In this document: one piece after another, positions 52,114-61,620 of the stretch
Layout: each line of letters starts with the position of its first letter
How positions within the stretch are numbered: the first letter of the stretch is position 1
Origin: Bacteroidota bacterium
GTDB taxonomy: Bacteria; Bacteroidota; Bacteroidia; Chitinophagales; Chitinophagaceae
Assembly: GCA_018268135.1 (NCBI GenBank)
Contig: JAFDXD010000042.1
Coordinates: 1 to 64,000 of the forward strand
Direction of reading: 5' to 3'
Length of the DNA: 64,000 nucleotides
The notes under the pieces: model-generated
Told to the model about the DNA's origin: nothing
Seen by the model: only the letters and a program-made list of their open reading frames with translations
Databases searched by the model: none
Program-made: the position numbers and the translations under genes

Positions 52114-53490
52114 TTAAATTTTATTTTTTTCTTTCCATAGCTCGTTAAATGTTTTTTGGCTAAAGTGCAGGTCGCTTCTGTGTTTTGTCCAATCTTTAAA
52201 CAGGCTGTTGACAACTTTATTTTTTAATTTACCATTTCCGAGGTTCATCATTTTTCTGCTCAGGCTTGCTATTTTCCACATTTTCCATGCTGCTTTTTCT
52301 GTAAAGGTTGTGTAACCTTCATCTACAGATTCGCTTCGGTTATAAAGCAAGAGCTCATGCAAATTTATTTTTACTGAGCATACTTCGGTGCAGTTGCCAC
52401 AAAGTGAGGAGGCATAGCTGAGGTGCTTATACTCGGCCATACCTTGCATATTTGGCGTAAGCACGCTGCCAATAGGCCCGCTGTAAGTAACGCCATACGT
52501 ATGGCCGCCAATATTTTTATACACCGGGCAGGCATTAAGGCATGCCCCGCATCTAATACAATAAAGGCTTTCTCTTTGTTTAGGATTTTTTAAAATATTG
52601 GTACGGCCATTGTCTAAAAGTATCACATACATTTCATCAGGGCCATCAGCCTCGTTGGGCTGCCGGGGGCCACTTATGATGCTATTATAAACAGTTACAG
52701 TTTGACCCGTGCCAAAAGTGCTTAACAGTGGCCAAAACAAGGCGAGGTCTGTAATGGAAGGAATCATTTTTTCTATCCCTACTATGGCAATATGTGTTTT
52801 AGGGAAAGAGCTGCTAAGCCTGCCATTGCCTTCGTTTTCGGTAACGGCAATGGCACCAATATCGCTGATAATAAAATTAGCTCCCGTTACACCAACTTCT
52901 GCCTGCACATATTTTTTTCTCAAAATTTCACGGGCTACCTGCGTTAACTCTTCGGGGCTAAGTGTAGGGCTGGTGCCCAATTTTTCTGCAAATAATTTTG
53001 CAACATCCTCTTTACTCTTGTGCATGGCAGGTGTTACAATATGGTATGGCGGCTCATCATCCAGTTGCTGTATGTATTCGCCCAGGTCTGTTTCAATACT
53101 TTCAATACCATTCGCCTCCAGTGCTTTGTTTAAGTGTATTTCTTCTGTAACCATGCTCTTGCTTTTCACAAGGGTTTTACAGTTTTTTTCTTTACATATT
53201 TTTAAAATTTCGTCTATGGCTTGCTGTGAGTTTTCGGCCCAAATTACTTTGCCGCCTCTTTTGCTAAAATTCAATTCAAATTCTTCTAACTGCTTGTCCA
53301 GTGTTTCTATAGCACGCCATTTTATATTTTTGGCCCTTTCTCTTGCCAGGTGCAAATTTGCAAACTGCTCTTTTCCTTTTGGTACCGCAGCATTGTACCT
53401 GCCCATGTTAAAATTTATTTTGCGCCTGTGCTCCAGGTCGGCAGCTTTTACAGTGGCTTTTGCTAAAAATGTTTGGGATGCTTCAGACAT
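52114..53490 (-). CDS. lutB: LutB-type iron-sulfur protein of L-lactate utilization
   Basis: A 458-aa protein of the LutB/YkgF family, one part of the LutABC complex that oxidises L-lactate to pyruvate. The LUD domain is in the first 300 residues (LHLARERAKNIKWRAIETL, SKSMVTEEIHLNKALEANG, TGANFIISDIGAIAVTENEGN). The C-terminal part has two 4Fe-4S binding motifs, CIRCGACLNACPVYKNIGG and the cluster around CGNCTEVCSVKIN. Start ATG 53490 (MSEASQTFLAKATVKAADLE); the longer frame to 53523 lacks protein character. Its partner lutC lies with ftsH 27 kb away; lutA was not found here. A -7 box lies 95 bp upstream. Confidence 0.93.
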   Translation of the reverse strand: MSEASQTFLAKATVKAADLEHRRKINFNMGRYNAAVPKGKEQFANLHLARERAKNIKWRAIETLDKQLEEFELNFSKRGGKVIWAENSQQAIDEILKICKEKNCKTLVKSKSMVTEEIHLNKALEANGIESIETDLGEYIQQLDDEPPYHIVTPAMHKSKEDVAKLFAEKLGTSPTLSPEELTQVAREILRKKYVQAEVGVTGANFIISDIGAIAVTENEGNGRLSSSFPKTHIAIVGIEKMIPSITDLALFWPLLSTFGTGQTVTVYNSIISGPRQPNEADGPDEMYVILLDNGRTNILKNPKQRESLYCIRCGACLNACPVYKNIGGHTYGVTYSGPIGSVLTPNMQGMAEYKHLSYASSLCGNCTEVCSVKINLHELLLYNRSESVDEGYTTFTEKAAWKMWKIASLSRKMMNLGNGKLKNKVVNSLFKDWTKHRSDLHFSQKTFNELWKEKNKI

Positions 53491-53584
53491 TGTTTTTTTA
53501 TTTTGATAACCGGCATACTGCATGTATCAGCCGTAGTGGCGACGCTCCGTTCGACTAATCAACTTCTATCATCTTTTTCCAAAG

Positions 53585-53592
53585 CAAAATTA
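53585..53592 (-). promoter_or_regulatory. predicted -7 box of lutB
   Basis: The minus strand reads TAATTTTG followed by C, an exact TAnnTTTG match, 95 bp ahead of the lutB ATG and just past the stop of the GNAT gene. lutB can thus be transcribed on its own. Confidence 0.4.
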
Positions 53593-53599
53593 GCGCAGT

Positions 53600-54103
53600 T
53601 TATCCAAACAGCATCAACTCTTCTTTTCCCTCGCCAAGCTGTATGTTTTTTTCAAAATGTAAGCCAATTTTATTCAGCAGTCTTGCGGAGCGTATATTTT
53701 CTTTGCTGGTAATGGCAATAATGCGATTAATGCCCAATTTGGTTTTACCATAGTTAAGAGTAGCCTCGCTAATTTCTAATGCATAGCCTTTATTTTCATA
53801 CGCAGGCAGCATGGCATAGCCAATATCAATATCGGCAAGCGTATCTCTTTTTATAAGGCCGCACATGCCTATTGGTTTATTAGTTTCTTTTAGGCCATAG
53901 AGCCAAAGGCCAAAGCCATTTTCGGCATAACTTTTTATAGGCCCGTTGGTCAAATAGTTTTCTGCCTCTGATAATGTTCTTACCTTTTTGTCGCCAATAA
54001 ATTTTAAAAAAGTGGCTGAGTTTAATAATGTTACAATAAATGCTGCATCATTGTTTGTAAATTCCCTAAGATATAAGCGTTGGGTTTGTAAAATTTCGGC
54101 CAT
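53600..54103 (-). CDS. GNAT family N-acetyltransferase
   Basis: A 167-aa acetyltransferase of the RimJ/RimL-like GNAT group. The fold is clear: LQTQRLYLREFTNNDAAFIVTLLNS at the start, FGLWLYGLKETNKPIGMCGLIKRD, DIDIGYAMLPAYENKGYALEISEATLNYG (acetyl-CoA-binding region with a modified Q/RxxGxG motif) and INRIIAITSKENIRSARLLNKIGLHFEK. Members acetylate the N-terminus of ribosomal proteins or small-molecule amines; the substrate is unknown. It stands alone between lutB and the M14 peptidase, all on the minus strand. Confidence 0.88.
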   Translation of the reverse strand: MAEILQTQRLYLREFTNNDAAFIVTLLNSATFLKFIGDKKVRTLSEAENYLTNGPIKSYAENGFGLWLYGLKETNKPIGMCGLIKRDTLADIDIGYAMLPAYENKGYALEISEATLNYGKTKLGINRIIAITSKENIRSARLLNKIGLHFEKNIQLGEGKEELMLFG

Positions 54104-54310
54104 TCATTATCCTTTTAGTGGAAGAATATTTTCTTCAATGTATTTAATTAGCCAGGGGTGCATTTCATAATAAGTGCGCCCTTTTTTGCATCATTTGCAG
54201 TGCTGCAATACTGTGCAGACGTTATTTTCAACTAATAAATGCACAATAGCTTTTCTTTTTTAAAAACCGGGATAAATTGTTTTAATCATTAAAATTACAA
54301 AGAAGTAATT

Positions 54311-56836
54311 TTATTGCCCCACCATAAATACTGCGTTGCAAAACATAAGTTTTCCGTTTTCCCAAAAATTTCTAAACAATACATTATCGCTGAGGTAAGT
54401 GATATTACCATTTCCCAAATCCTGCACACCAAATAATAATCCATCTTTTAGCCGGGGGCTTAATTTATACCCCACATAGCCGGACATTTGATTTTCTTTT
54501 TTCATTACTCCGGCATTCCAGCCGCCATCTTTCATAAACTCATACACATTATCATCCATTTTTAATGTATAATAATAAGATGGGTAGCCATACATTAATG
54601 GGTGCGTATTGTCAACATCTACTTTAAAAATTGCTCCAGGCGTACTGTTTGCAAGCGGCCCTCTTTCCCTGTTTTCAAAAGGCTGCAGGTCGGCATACTC
54701 ATCTTTATTTTTTTCTTTACTTTTATCTTCATCCTCAGTTTTTGACTTTAATATACTCCAGTCCTGCTTAGTTAATTGTGCTGCAGCATTTTCTAAAGCT
54801 ATTACCCTTCCGCCTTTTTCTATCCATTGTTTAAATTGTGCAGACGATTCTTTATCATTCAAAAAACGGTAATATCCATCCGGTAATATCAATACATCTA
54901 TATCACTCCAATCTATTCTATTAAAATCTGTAGCATTAATTAAAGTAAGCTTATAGTTTAATTCATTATCAAAAAAACTCCATACATCTCCTGCTGCTGT
55001 AGAGCTTACAGCTTCGCCGGTAAGCATTGCAACTTTTGGCGCTATAAGGGCATGTATTAAATCGCTACCAAAATCAAAACCTTTTTGCACCATGCCTGTA
55101 TTTACTTCATTCATTTTTACTTTGTTTTCATTACACACCGCTGCTACCTCTTTCCAAAGTGTGTTTCCAAAAACAGCATTTCCTTTTTTAGTAATGATTA
55201 CTGAGCCCCTGCCAAAGTTTTGCCCATTTACTGCAAAAGGCTCTTGCGAAAATCGCATCTTTACTCCTTTGGCAAGCAGGGTTGCAATTGTTCTTGCAGA
55301 TGCAACTCCTTCCCACCTTATTACATACCCATAAGCATCTTCTGCATTATTGTTTACAAATCCGGGCAATACATCACCCATTTTTACAGGTATCATTTGC
55401 TTAGTTGCATACGCATCTAGGCCATAGGCATAAGGCAACGACCATGCGGTAATATCATAAGTGGCAGAGTCTTCCAGCTTTGATTGAGGCTCTAGCAATA
55501 CTTTTACCATTGCTGCTTTGGGCTGAGCTGCAGTTACTACCAGGTCGCCGCTGTTAATGGTAAAGTTTTCTTCTTTTTTATTTTGATAATGATACCCTTT
55601 GCCGCTTCCGCTGGCAGAGCCATATTGAATATTATTTTTATCGAGCAGGGCCATTAAAGATTGTATCCTTTGCTCATCGCCGGGATTATTTTTTATTACA
55701 TAAGTTTTATACTGGCCAATGCTACCACTTACTGCATTATTATAAAAAGTATGAAATTCCTGCACAAGTTTGGAGGCATTTTGTGATGATACTTCAATAG
55801 TGCTTAAGCTGGTAGTAAAATGATGTAGCACCCTGTCAACTAATGTAAGGGTATCTTTTTCGTGAGTAATAATACCTAAGCCTGCCCGTATGCCCCCTTG
55901 CTCGTATGTCATACCAATAGATCCGTTGTAAAGCGGGTATGTATCACCGTAAGATGGGTAAAAAAGATCAAAGCGAATATTGGTAAAATAAAGCCATCCG
56001 TTTTTATCAAAATATTTTGCATGGTTTTTTCCAATCGTAACCTGAAAATCTCTTTGCCATTTTGTAAGCACTTCGTGATAAGGTTTTGCTGCTGGTGCAA
56101 AATAATATGGGTCATTATACCCCTGTTCGTGATAATCTACATGCACCTGCGGCAACCATTTATTAAACTGTGCAACCCTTTGCTGGCTTTCCACCTGAGT
56201 TTGCCAGGCCCAGTCGCGGTTAAGGTCAAAATTATAATGATTGCTTCTGCCTCCGGGCCAGGGTTCCTGATGCTCACGGGCTATGTACTCGGGGTTGTAT
56301 TTTGCACCCACCATGCTATTGTACCAGTTTACATACCGGTCTCTTCCATCCGGATTGAGGCAGGGGTCTATAACAATTACTGTATTTTTTTCCCACTCTT
56401 TGGTTTGCTGATTGGCCGGGTCAACAAGTGCAAACAGGGTAAGCATAGAGGCCTCAGAAGAGGCTGCTTCATTGCCATGTACATTGTAACTCAGCCATAC
56501 TATTGCCGGTGTTTGCTCGGTAGGCATCATTTTATCTTTTGTCAAATGTGCCAGTCGTAAATTATTGAGCCGTATATTTTCAAGGTTATTAATATTATCG
56601 GCCGTAGATACAAAGGCTAAGTACAATGGCCTGTGCTCATTGGTTTCGCCATACTGCTCAAGCTTTACAATGGATGGTGCAGCGCTTGCGATGTATTTAA
56701 AATATTCTACAATTTTATCATGACGGGTAAACCGGGTACCTACCTGATATCCTAAAAACTGCTCCGGTGATTTTATTTGTGCAAAACCTGCTGTAACTGT
56801 AAAAAATACTGCAGCAAAAAGAAAAATTTTTTTCAA
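54311..56836 (-). CDS. secreted M14 zinc carboxypeptidase
   Basis: An 841-aa exported carboxypeptidase of the M14 family with signal MKKIFLFAAVFFTVTAGFAQ. The zinc ligands are in LSYNVHGNEAASSEAS (H-x-x-E) and VDYHEQGYNDPYYFAP (His), with RDYVNWYNS-like and NHYNFDLNRDWAWQ as substrate-binding sequence, and TYEQGG offers the catalytic Glu. The C-terminal half (about 400-841) includes a DJ-1/PfpI-like or flavodoxin-like module (IDVLILPDGYYRFLNDKE, GGRVIALENAA), typical of large Bacteroidota M14 proteins. It lies 3' of the susCD pair on the same strand, behind a strong terminator, so it is separately transcribed. Confidence 0.9.
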   Translation of the reverse strand: MKKIFLFAAVFFTVTAGFAQIKSPEQFLGYQVGTRFTRHDKIVEYFKYIASAAPSIVKLEQYGETNEHRPLYLAFVSTADNINNLENIRLNNLRLAHLTKDKMMPTEQTPAIVWLSYNVHGNEAASSEASMLTLFALVDPANQQTKEWEKNTVIVIDPCLNPDGRDRYVNWYNSMVGAKYNPEYIAREHQEPWPGGRSNHYNFDLNRDWAWQTQVESQQRVAQFNKWLPQVHVDYHEQGYNDPYYFAPAAKPYHEVLTKWQRDFQVTIGKNHAKYFDKNGWLYFTNIRFDLFYPSYGDTYPLYNGSIGMTYEQGGIRAGLGIITHEKDTLTLVDRVLHHFTTSLSTIEVSSQNASKLVQEFHTFYNNAVSGSIGQYKTYVIKNNPGDEQRIQSLMALLDKNNIQYGSASGSGKGYHYQNKKEENFTINSGDLVVTAAQPKAAMVKVLLEPQSKLEDSATYDITAWSLPYAYGLDAYATKQMIPVKMGDVLPGFVNNNAEDAYGYVIRWEGVASARTIATLLAKGVKMRFSQEPFAVNGQNFGRGSVIITKKGNAVFGNTLWKEVAAVCNENKVKMNEVNTGMVQKGFDFGSDLIHALIAPKVAMLTGEAVSSTAAGDVWSFFDNELNYKLTLINATDFNRIDWSDIDVLILPDGYYRFLNDKESSAQFKQWIEKGGRVIALENAAAQLTKQDWSILKSKTEDEDKSKEKNKDEYADLQPFENRERGPLANSTPGAIFKVDVDNTHPLMYGYPSYYYTLKMDDNVYEFMKDGGWNAGVMKKENQMSGYVGYKLSPRLKDGLLFGVQDLGNGNITYLSDNVLFRNFWENGKLMFCNAVFMVGQ

Positions 56837-56859
56837 GATGAAATAATTTACGATATGAT

Positions 56860-56922
56860 AAAAATAAAAAACTGAAAAGCAAAAGTGGTATAAAGTTAAT
56901 TATAATCCACCTTGCTTTTCAG
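56860..56922 (-). terminator. intrinsic terminator of the susCD operon
   Basis: On the minus strand the bases CTGAAAAGCAAGGTGG pair with CCACTTTTGCTTTTCAG (one internal bulge) around an AT-rich loop, and a T-rich run follows (TTTTTTATTTTT). The stem ends 20 bp past the susD stop codon, so it terminates the susC-susD transcript ahead of the M14 gene. Confidence 0.85.
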
Positions 56923-56941
56923 CTTTAGGTTATTTTAAATA

Positions 56942-58321
56942 TTAATAGCCTGGGTTCTGTATGAGAACTCCACGGGTGGCGTCTATTTCTCTTTGTGGTA
57001 TTGGCATAACCAGTTTAGGTGAGTTCCAACTATATGAACCAGTTGGCAGCCTCAATCTTTTTAAATCATGTATGCGCTGACCTTCAAACGCCAATTCAAT
57101 AAACCTTTCGTTTCTTATATCATTTAGCGTTGGGTTTGCCGGAGCTACAGAATTTGTACGCAATGGGTTTTTTACCATAGCCAAATCATTGCCGGGAGTA
57201 TCTCCCACAGTTGTACCCATTACCAAGTTGCCTTCTGCCCTTGTAAGATACATTTCTGCAAGCCGCACTACCGGAAGGTTTTGGCTAAAGGATGTCCACT
57301 TTGCACAGTAAGTATGATTGGGCCTGGCGCCGGTACCCTGATAGTACCATTGTGTTTGCCTTAAATCATCTGTTGGGTAAGCATTTGCTACAAAGTCATC
57401 GTCTATCCTCACATCACCACGGCCAATACCAGGCAGGCTTGCATAAAAAGTAGCCATGCCATTGTTTGCAGTACCTGCATTGTTCTGATCATTTTGCTGT
57501 ATTTCCCAAATAGATTCTTTGGTGTCTTTGTTGTTAAATACTGCATTTACAGAAGCATTTAATGTATAATAACCGCTCTCAATTACCTGATCGGCAGCAT
57601 CTCTGGCGCCTGCATAATTTTGCTGTTGCAAATAAACCCTGCTTAAAAAAGCAAGAGCAGTGTATTTTGTTACACGTTTTGGATTTTCTTCAGGCAATAG
57701 GGTAATTGCTTTTGTAAGGTCTGCAACTATTTGAGTGTACACTTCTTTTACCGTATTTCTTGGATAGCTCTTTCCTGCATCTACTTCATTTTTGGTAGCG
57801 TCGGTTTTAATAACCACACCAAGCTGAGAATTATCTGCAGTAGCTCCCCAGGGTAAAGCAAATAATCTTACCAGTTCAAAATGCATAATGCCCCTCACAA
57901 ATAAAGCCTCACCTTCTAGTTGCTTTTTTAAATCGGCATCTTTTACTACACCTAATGCGCCTATTGCAGTATTGGCAATATTGATGGCATCATAGGCTGT
58001 TTCCCATATCAGGTCTGCATCGGTATTATTGCGATCCATTGCCTTACTGGCAATATCATCGGGCGATGTAAATGTACCTCTCCATTCACATACATCATCA
58101 CTTCCTAATAAATCCGGCATTAATAAAAGGTCGGTACCGTACAAGTTGGGATGCCCCATACGAGAATAAGCTCCAATAATCAGGGAATTTACATCCTGGT
58201 CGTTTTGTAAAGCGGTACTTGCATCAATAGATTGCTGAGGCTCTGTATCCAGTACTTTTTTGCAGGAAGTAACCCCCGATATTAATATTAGTAGAAGAAA
58301 AATTTTATTTATCTGTTTCAT
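56942..58321 (-). CDS. susD: SusD/RagB-like nutrient-binding lipoprotein
   Basis: A 459-aa outer-membrane lipoprotein (signal MKQINKIFLLLILISGVTSC) that binds glycans or peptides and caps the SusC channel. Family marks are KVLDTEPQQSIDASTALQND, YDAINIANTAIGALG, ALFVRGIMHFELVRLFALPWG, AITLLPEENPKRVTKYTALAFLSRVYLQQQNYAGARDAADQVIESG and the closing NDIRNERFIELAFEGQRIHDLKRLRLP with MPIPQREID. This is the short (about 460 aa) type. It follows susC after 26 bp. Substrate unknown; the M14 peptidase nearby hints at peptides. Confidence 0.95.
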   Translation of the reverse strand: MKQINKIFLLLILISGVTSCKKVLDTEPQQSIDASTALQNDQDVNSLIIGAYSRMGHPNLYGTDLLLMPDLLGSDDVCEWRGTFTSPDDIASKAMDRNNTDADLIWETAYDAINIANTAIGALGVVKDADLKKQLEGEALFVRGIMHFELVRLFALPWGATADNSQLGVVIKTDATKNEVDAGKSYPRNTVKEVYTQIVADLTKAITLLPEENPKRVTKYTALAFLSRVYLQQQNYAGARDAADQVIESGYYTLNASVNAVFNNKDTKESIWEIQQNDQNNAGTANNGMATFYASLPGIGRGDVRIDDDFVANAYPTDDLRQTQWYYQGTGARPNHTYCAKWTSFSQNLPVVRLAEMYLTRAEGNLVMGTTVGDTPGNDLAMVKNPLRTNSVAPANPTLNDIRNERFIELAFEGQRIHDLKRLRLPTGSYSWNSPKLVMPIPQREIDATRGVLIQNPGY

Positions 58322-58347
58322 AATTTTAAATTTTTTGGGTGTAAAAA

Positions 58348-61300
58348 TTAAAGGCCTACATTAACTCCAACGGTAATGGTACGAGCCTGTGGAGGTGTAT
58401 AAAAATCGTGGCCCAAATTAATATTACCTACATATTGTGTATTTACTTCGGGGTCGTAACCGGTATATTTAGTAAAAGTAAACAGGTTGCTTGCTGCCAC
58501 ATATATTCTTAAAGATTCCATCTTTACCTGCCGCAAAATACTTTTAGGAATATTGTATCCTAAGTTTACACTTTTTACCCTTAGATAAGAGCCATCCTGT
58601 ACCCATCTGCTACTTTTTTGATCCCCATTTGAAGTATATAACCTGGGCTGTGGCACCATGGTTACATCACCGGGCTTTCTCCAAAAATTCATTTGATCTA
58701 ATGTTTGATTATCGAAATAATTGGCATTATTACTTTGGAAAATTCCGGCAATATTATAAATATCACCACCTTTTACAAATTGACATTGCACATCCAGGTC
58801 AAATGCTTTATAACTGAAATGATTATTAAAGCCGCCATAGTAATCAGGATTAGGGTCTCCAATTACTCTTTCTACAGCCAGAGAATAATCATTGGTTGGT
58901 TTGCCATCTTTATCGGCAAATAATGCATCCCCATTTGCAGGGTCTGCCCCTAAAAATTTTACACCATAAAATTGGCCAAAGGGCGCTCCCACAGCAAGCC
59001 TTCCTAATGTTCTGCCTCCGGGTGGTACCGGCGCTACCAGTCTTGTAACTTCATTTTTGTATGTAGATACATTTATAGAAACGTTCCACTTAAACAGGCC
59101 TACCAAAATATTTCCATTCAGCGTAACCTCTATTCCTTTATTATTCATATCACCAATATTTTTGGTAATAGTACTAAAGCCATTGGTAGCCGGTACGGGT
59201 ATATCAAGCAATAGGTCTTTTGTTTTTTTGCTAAATACATCCACTTCGCCGGATATCCTGTTTTTTAAGAATCCAAAGTCAAGTCCAATATCAAATTGTT
59301 TGGTGTTTTCCCATTTTAATTTATCATCACCAATTTGTGAAGTAATAATACCGCTTACACTTGAGTAAGCTGCAGCAGTATATAAACTACGATAACTAAA
59401 ATTTCCAATTTCTGCATTACCTGTTACGCCGTAGCTACTTCTAAGCTTTAAAAAACTAACTACATTGCTGTTTTTCAAAAAATTTTCTTCGCTCATTACC
59501 CATCCGGCACTTACTGCAGGAAAAATACCATAACGGTTTGCAGTGCTAAAGCGGCTTGAACCATCTACCCTAAAGCTTGCCCCTACCAAATACCTGTTGT
59601 TTAATTTATAATTTCCCCTGATAAAATATGACAAAAACCTAAAGGAGGTTTCGGAAGAAGTACCGGCAGAAATAATTGCTGCACTTGCAATTTTTGTAAA
59701 CCTGTCACTTGGAAATGCAAGCCCTGTTACTCCCGAACCATTTGTTTCTCCTCTTTGATATTCAATACCAGCTAAGGCATCTAAAGTATTATTGCTGTTA
59801 AATGCTTTATTAAAATTTAAAGTATTGGTATTGGTAAACACACTTGCGGTTACCTGGTTGCTATAACTATATCCGTTAGGCGCCCCATCTAAAGTACGCC
59901 TACCCAAAAATTGTGACTCTTGTAAATTATTCCAGTCAATACCTACCTGAGAGCGAAATTTTAAATTTGGATTGATGGTAGCTTCTATATAAGCATTGCT
60001 GATTGTTCTGGCAGTTTTGCTTAAGTTTTTATTATTGTCTTCATAATCAATTAATGCATTGTAATAAATAGTAGCCGTATTTAATTTGCCATCTGGGCCA
60101 AACTCAGGCTGGATGGGAGGTATAGCATTCAATTGCAAAGGATTGCTAAAGGCATTATCACTTGGTACACGGTAATTGTTAGATTGTGTTAATGAAATAT
60201 TGGTGCCTATTTTGAAAATAGAATTGATGGTATGGTCAATATTTATACGACCAGTTCCCCTGGTAAGACGATTGGAAACTATTATACCTTTTTGATCATT
60301 ATAACTGGCACTTATTAAAAATTTGGTACGGGCATCGCCTCCGCTTAAAGAAGCATTGTATTGCTGTACCGCACCATGCTGAAAGGCAAGCTTGCCCCAG
60401 TTTACATCATTTGTGCTGTTCCAGTCGTTAGTACCTGTTTCAGATTCAAACTCGTCTGCTCCTACTAATGGGTCTTCTGATGTAGGATCGAGGTCAGAAT
60501 CTCTGTAATGCAATGCAGCAGTGTCAAATATTTCACGATACTGTGCTGCATTTAAAAATTTTCTGTAACGGGTAGGCTTGCTCCAGCCTGTGTAAAAACC
60601 GGCAGATACTCTACTCTTTCCCTGCTTACCGCTTTTAGTGGTTACCAATATTACCCCGTTAGATGCCCTTGACCCATAAATAGCTGATGATGCTGCATCT
60701 TTTAAAACTTCAATTGATTCTATATCATCGGGGTTAATAGTTGCCAACGGATTATCCGGCTCGTCTGAACTGCCTAGCGCCTGGCTCACTATTGGCACAC
60801 CATCTACCACTACAAATGGTTGCTGATCTGCCGATATAGAAGATATACCTCTTACTCTTACATTTAATGCCTGGCCAAGTTTGCCACTACCACTATTGAT
60901 GTACACACCACTTGCACGGCCTTGCAGCGCTTCTTCAAAAGATGGCAAAGGTTGGTTATTAAAATCTTTGCTGGTTACTCTTGATATTGACGATACAATA
61001 TCCTTTTTAATTTTTGTACCGTATCCTACTACCACTATTTCGTCCAGGTTTTTTGAGTTGCCCGGCTCAAGTGTAATATTTAGTGTAGCTCCGCTTACTG
61101 CTACCTCTTTGCTGCTGTATCCCAGCGAAGTAATCATAAGAGAAGAATTGCTTTTGGGGACTTCTAACCTAAAGGCGCCATCCGAATTTGTATAAGTACC
61201 CTGGGTAGTGCCTTTTATGATGATGGATACGTTGCTGATGCCAGCACCCGTTTTTGAATCTGTAATTTTTCCGGTAACGATGGACTGTGCCCAAATAATG

Positions 61301-61350
61301 GAACTACAGCAAAGAAAAACTACAAGCAATAGTAGTTTTGGTTTTGTCAT
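58348..61350 (-). CDS. susC: SusC/RagA-type TonB-linked outer-membrane transporter
   Basis: A 1000-aa TonB-dependent channel (signal MTKPKLLLLVVFLCCSSIIWAQ) that imports oligosaccharides or peptides bound by SusD. The N-terminal CarboxypepD_reg-like domain follows (VTGKITDSKTGAGISNVSIIIKGTTQGTYTN), then the plug with DEIVVVGYGTKIKKDIVSSIS, IESIEVLKDAASSAIYGSRASNGVILVTTKSG, and a barrel of 22 strands ending in ARTITVGVNVGL. Start ATG 61350 rather than 61404, since the longer frame adds FFYYYFLLTIKHCF ahead of the signal. No ECF sigma/anti-sigma pair or hybrid two-component regulator stands upstream, so control is not evident. Confidence 0.96.
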   Translation of the reverse strand: MTKPKLLLLVVFLCCSSIIWAQSIVTGKITDSKTGAGISNVSIIIKGTTQGTYTNSDGAFRLEVPKSNSSLMITSLGYSSKEVAVSGATLNITLEPGNSKNLDEIVVVGYGTKIKKDIVSSISRVTSKDFNNQPLPSFEEALQGRASGVYINSGSGKLGQALNVRVRGISSISADQQPFVVVDGVPIVSQALGSSDEPDNPLATINPDDIESIEVLKDAASSAIYGSRASNGVILVTTKSGKQGKSRVSAGFYTGWSKPTRYRKFLNAAQYREIFDTAALHYRDSDLDPTSEDPLVGADEFESETGTNDWNSTNDVNWGKLAFQHGAVQQYNASLSGGDARTKFLISASYNDQKGIIVSNRLTRGTGRINIDHTINSIFKIGTNISLTQSNNYRVPSDNAFSNPLQLNAIPPIQPEFGPDGKLNTATIYYNALIDYEDNNKNLSKTARTISNAYIEATINPNLKFRSQVGIDWNNLQESQFLGRRTLDGAPNGYSYSNQVTASVFTNTNTLNFNKAFNSNNTLDALAGIEYQRGETNGSGVTGLAFPSDRFTKIASAAIISAGTSSETSFRFLSYFIRGNYKLNNRYLVGASFRVDGSSRFSTANRYGIFPAVSAGWVMSEENFLKNSNVVSFLKLRSSYGVTGNAEIGNFSYRSLYTAAAYSSVSGIITSQIGDDKLKWENTKQFDIGLDFGFLKNRISGEVDVFSKKTKDLLLDIPVPATNGFSTITKNIGDMNNKGIEVTLNGNILVGLFKWNVSINVSTYKNEVTRLVAPVPPGGRTLGRLAVGAPFGQFYGVKFLGADPANGDALFADKDGKPTNDYSLAVERVIGDPNPDYYGGFNNHFSYKAFDLDVQCQFVKGGDIYNIAGIFQSNNANYFDNQTLDQMNFWRKPGDVTMVPQPRLYTSNGDQKSSRWVQDGSYLRVKSVNLGYNIPKSILRQVKMESLRIYVAASNLFTFTKYTGYDPEVNTQYVGNINLGHDFYTPPQARTITVGVNVGL

Positions 61351-61577
61351 AAAACAGTGTTTAATAGTTAATAAAAAGTAGTAGTAAAAAAAATGTTGTA
61401 TCAATTAGGATACCACAATTGATGCAATATGCTGCTTTTAAATAAAATAATTTGTATATTTTTTTTCACATGAATATAAAATTGACTTAATAAATCACGC
61501 CTATTCAACAATTGCCTAAGATTTTGTTAAAGCAAAAAAATTATTTCCGAAAAGTTTCGTAATTAAAATTATAACCG

Positions 61578-61585
61578 TAGTTTTG
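61578..61585 (+). promoter_or_regulatory. predicted promoter of the PDZ protein gene
   Basis: TAGTTTTG matches the TAnnTTTG -7 box and lies 36 bp before the ATG at 61621. Eighteen bases upstream is GTTTCG (61554-61559), close to the -33 TTTG, within a short palindrome (CGAAA-AG-TTTCG, 61548-61559) that could be an operator. Confidence 0.5.
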
Positions 61586-61620
61586 AAGTACTAAAACTTT
61601 CGTACATAAAAATTATTATC

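Noticed and set aside
52709..53506. 265-codon open frame antisense to lutB
   Set aside because: Ser/Leu/Cys-rich product without domain; it fully overlaps a well-supported gene.
55898..56560. 220-codon open frame antisense to the M14 gene
   Set aside because: Overlaps the zinc-binding region of the carboxypeptidase; no domain or start context.
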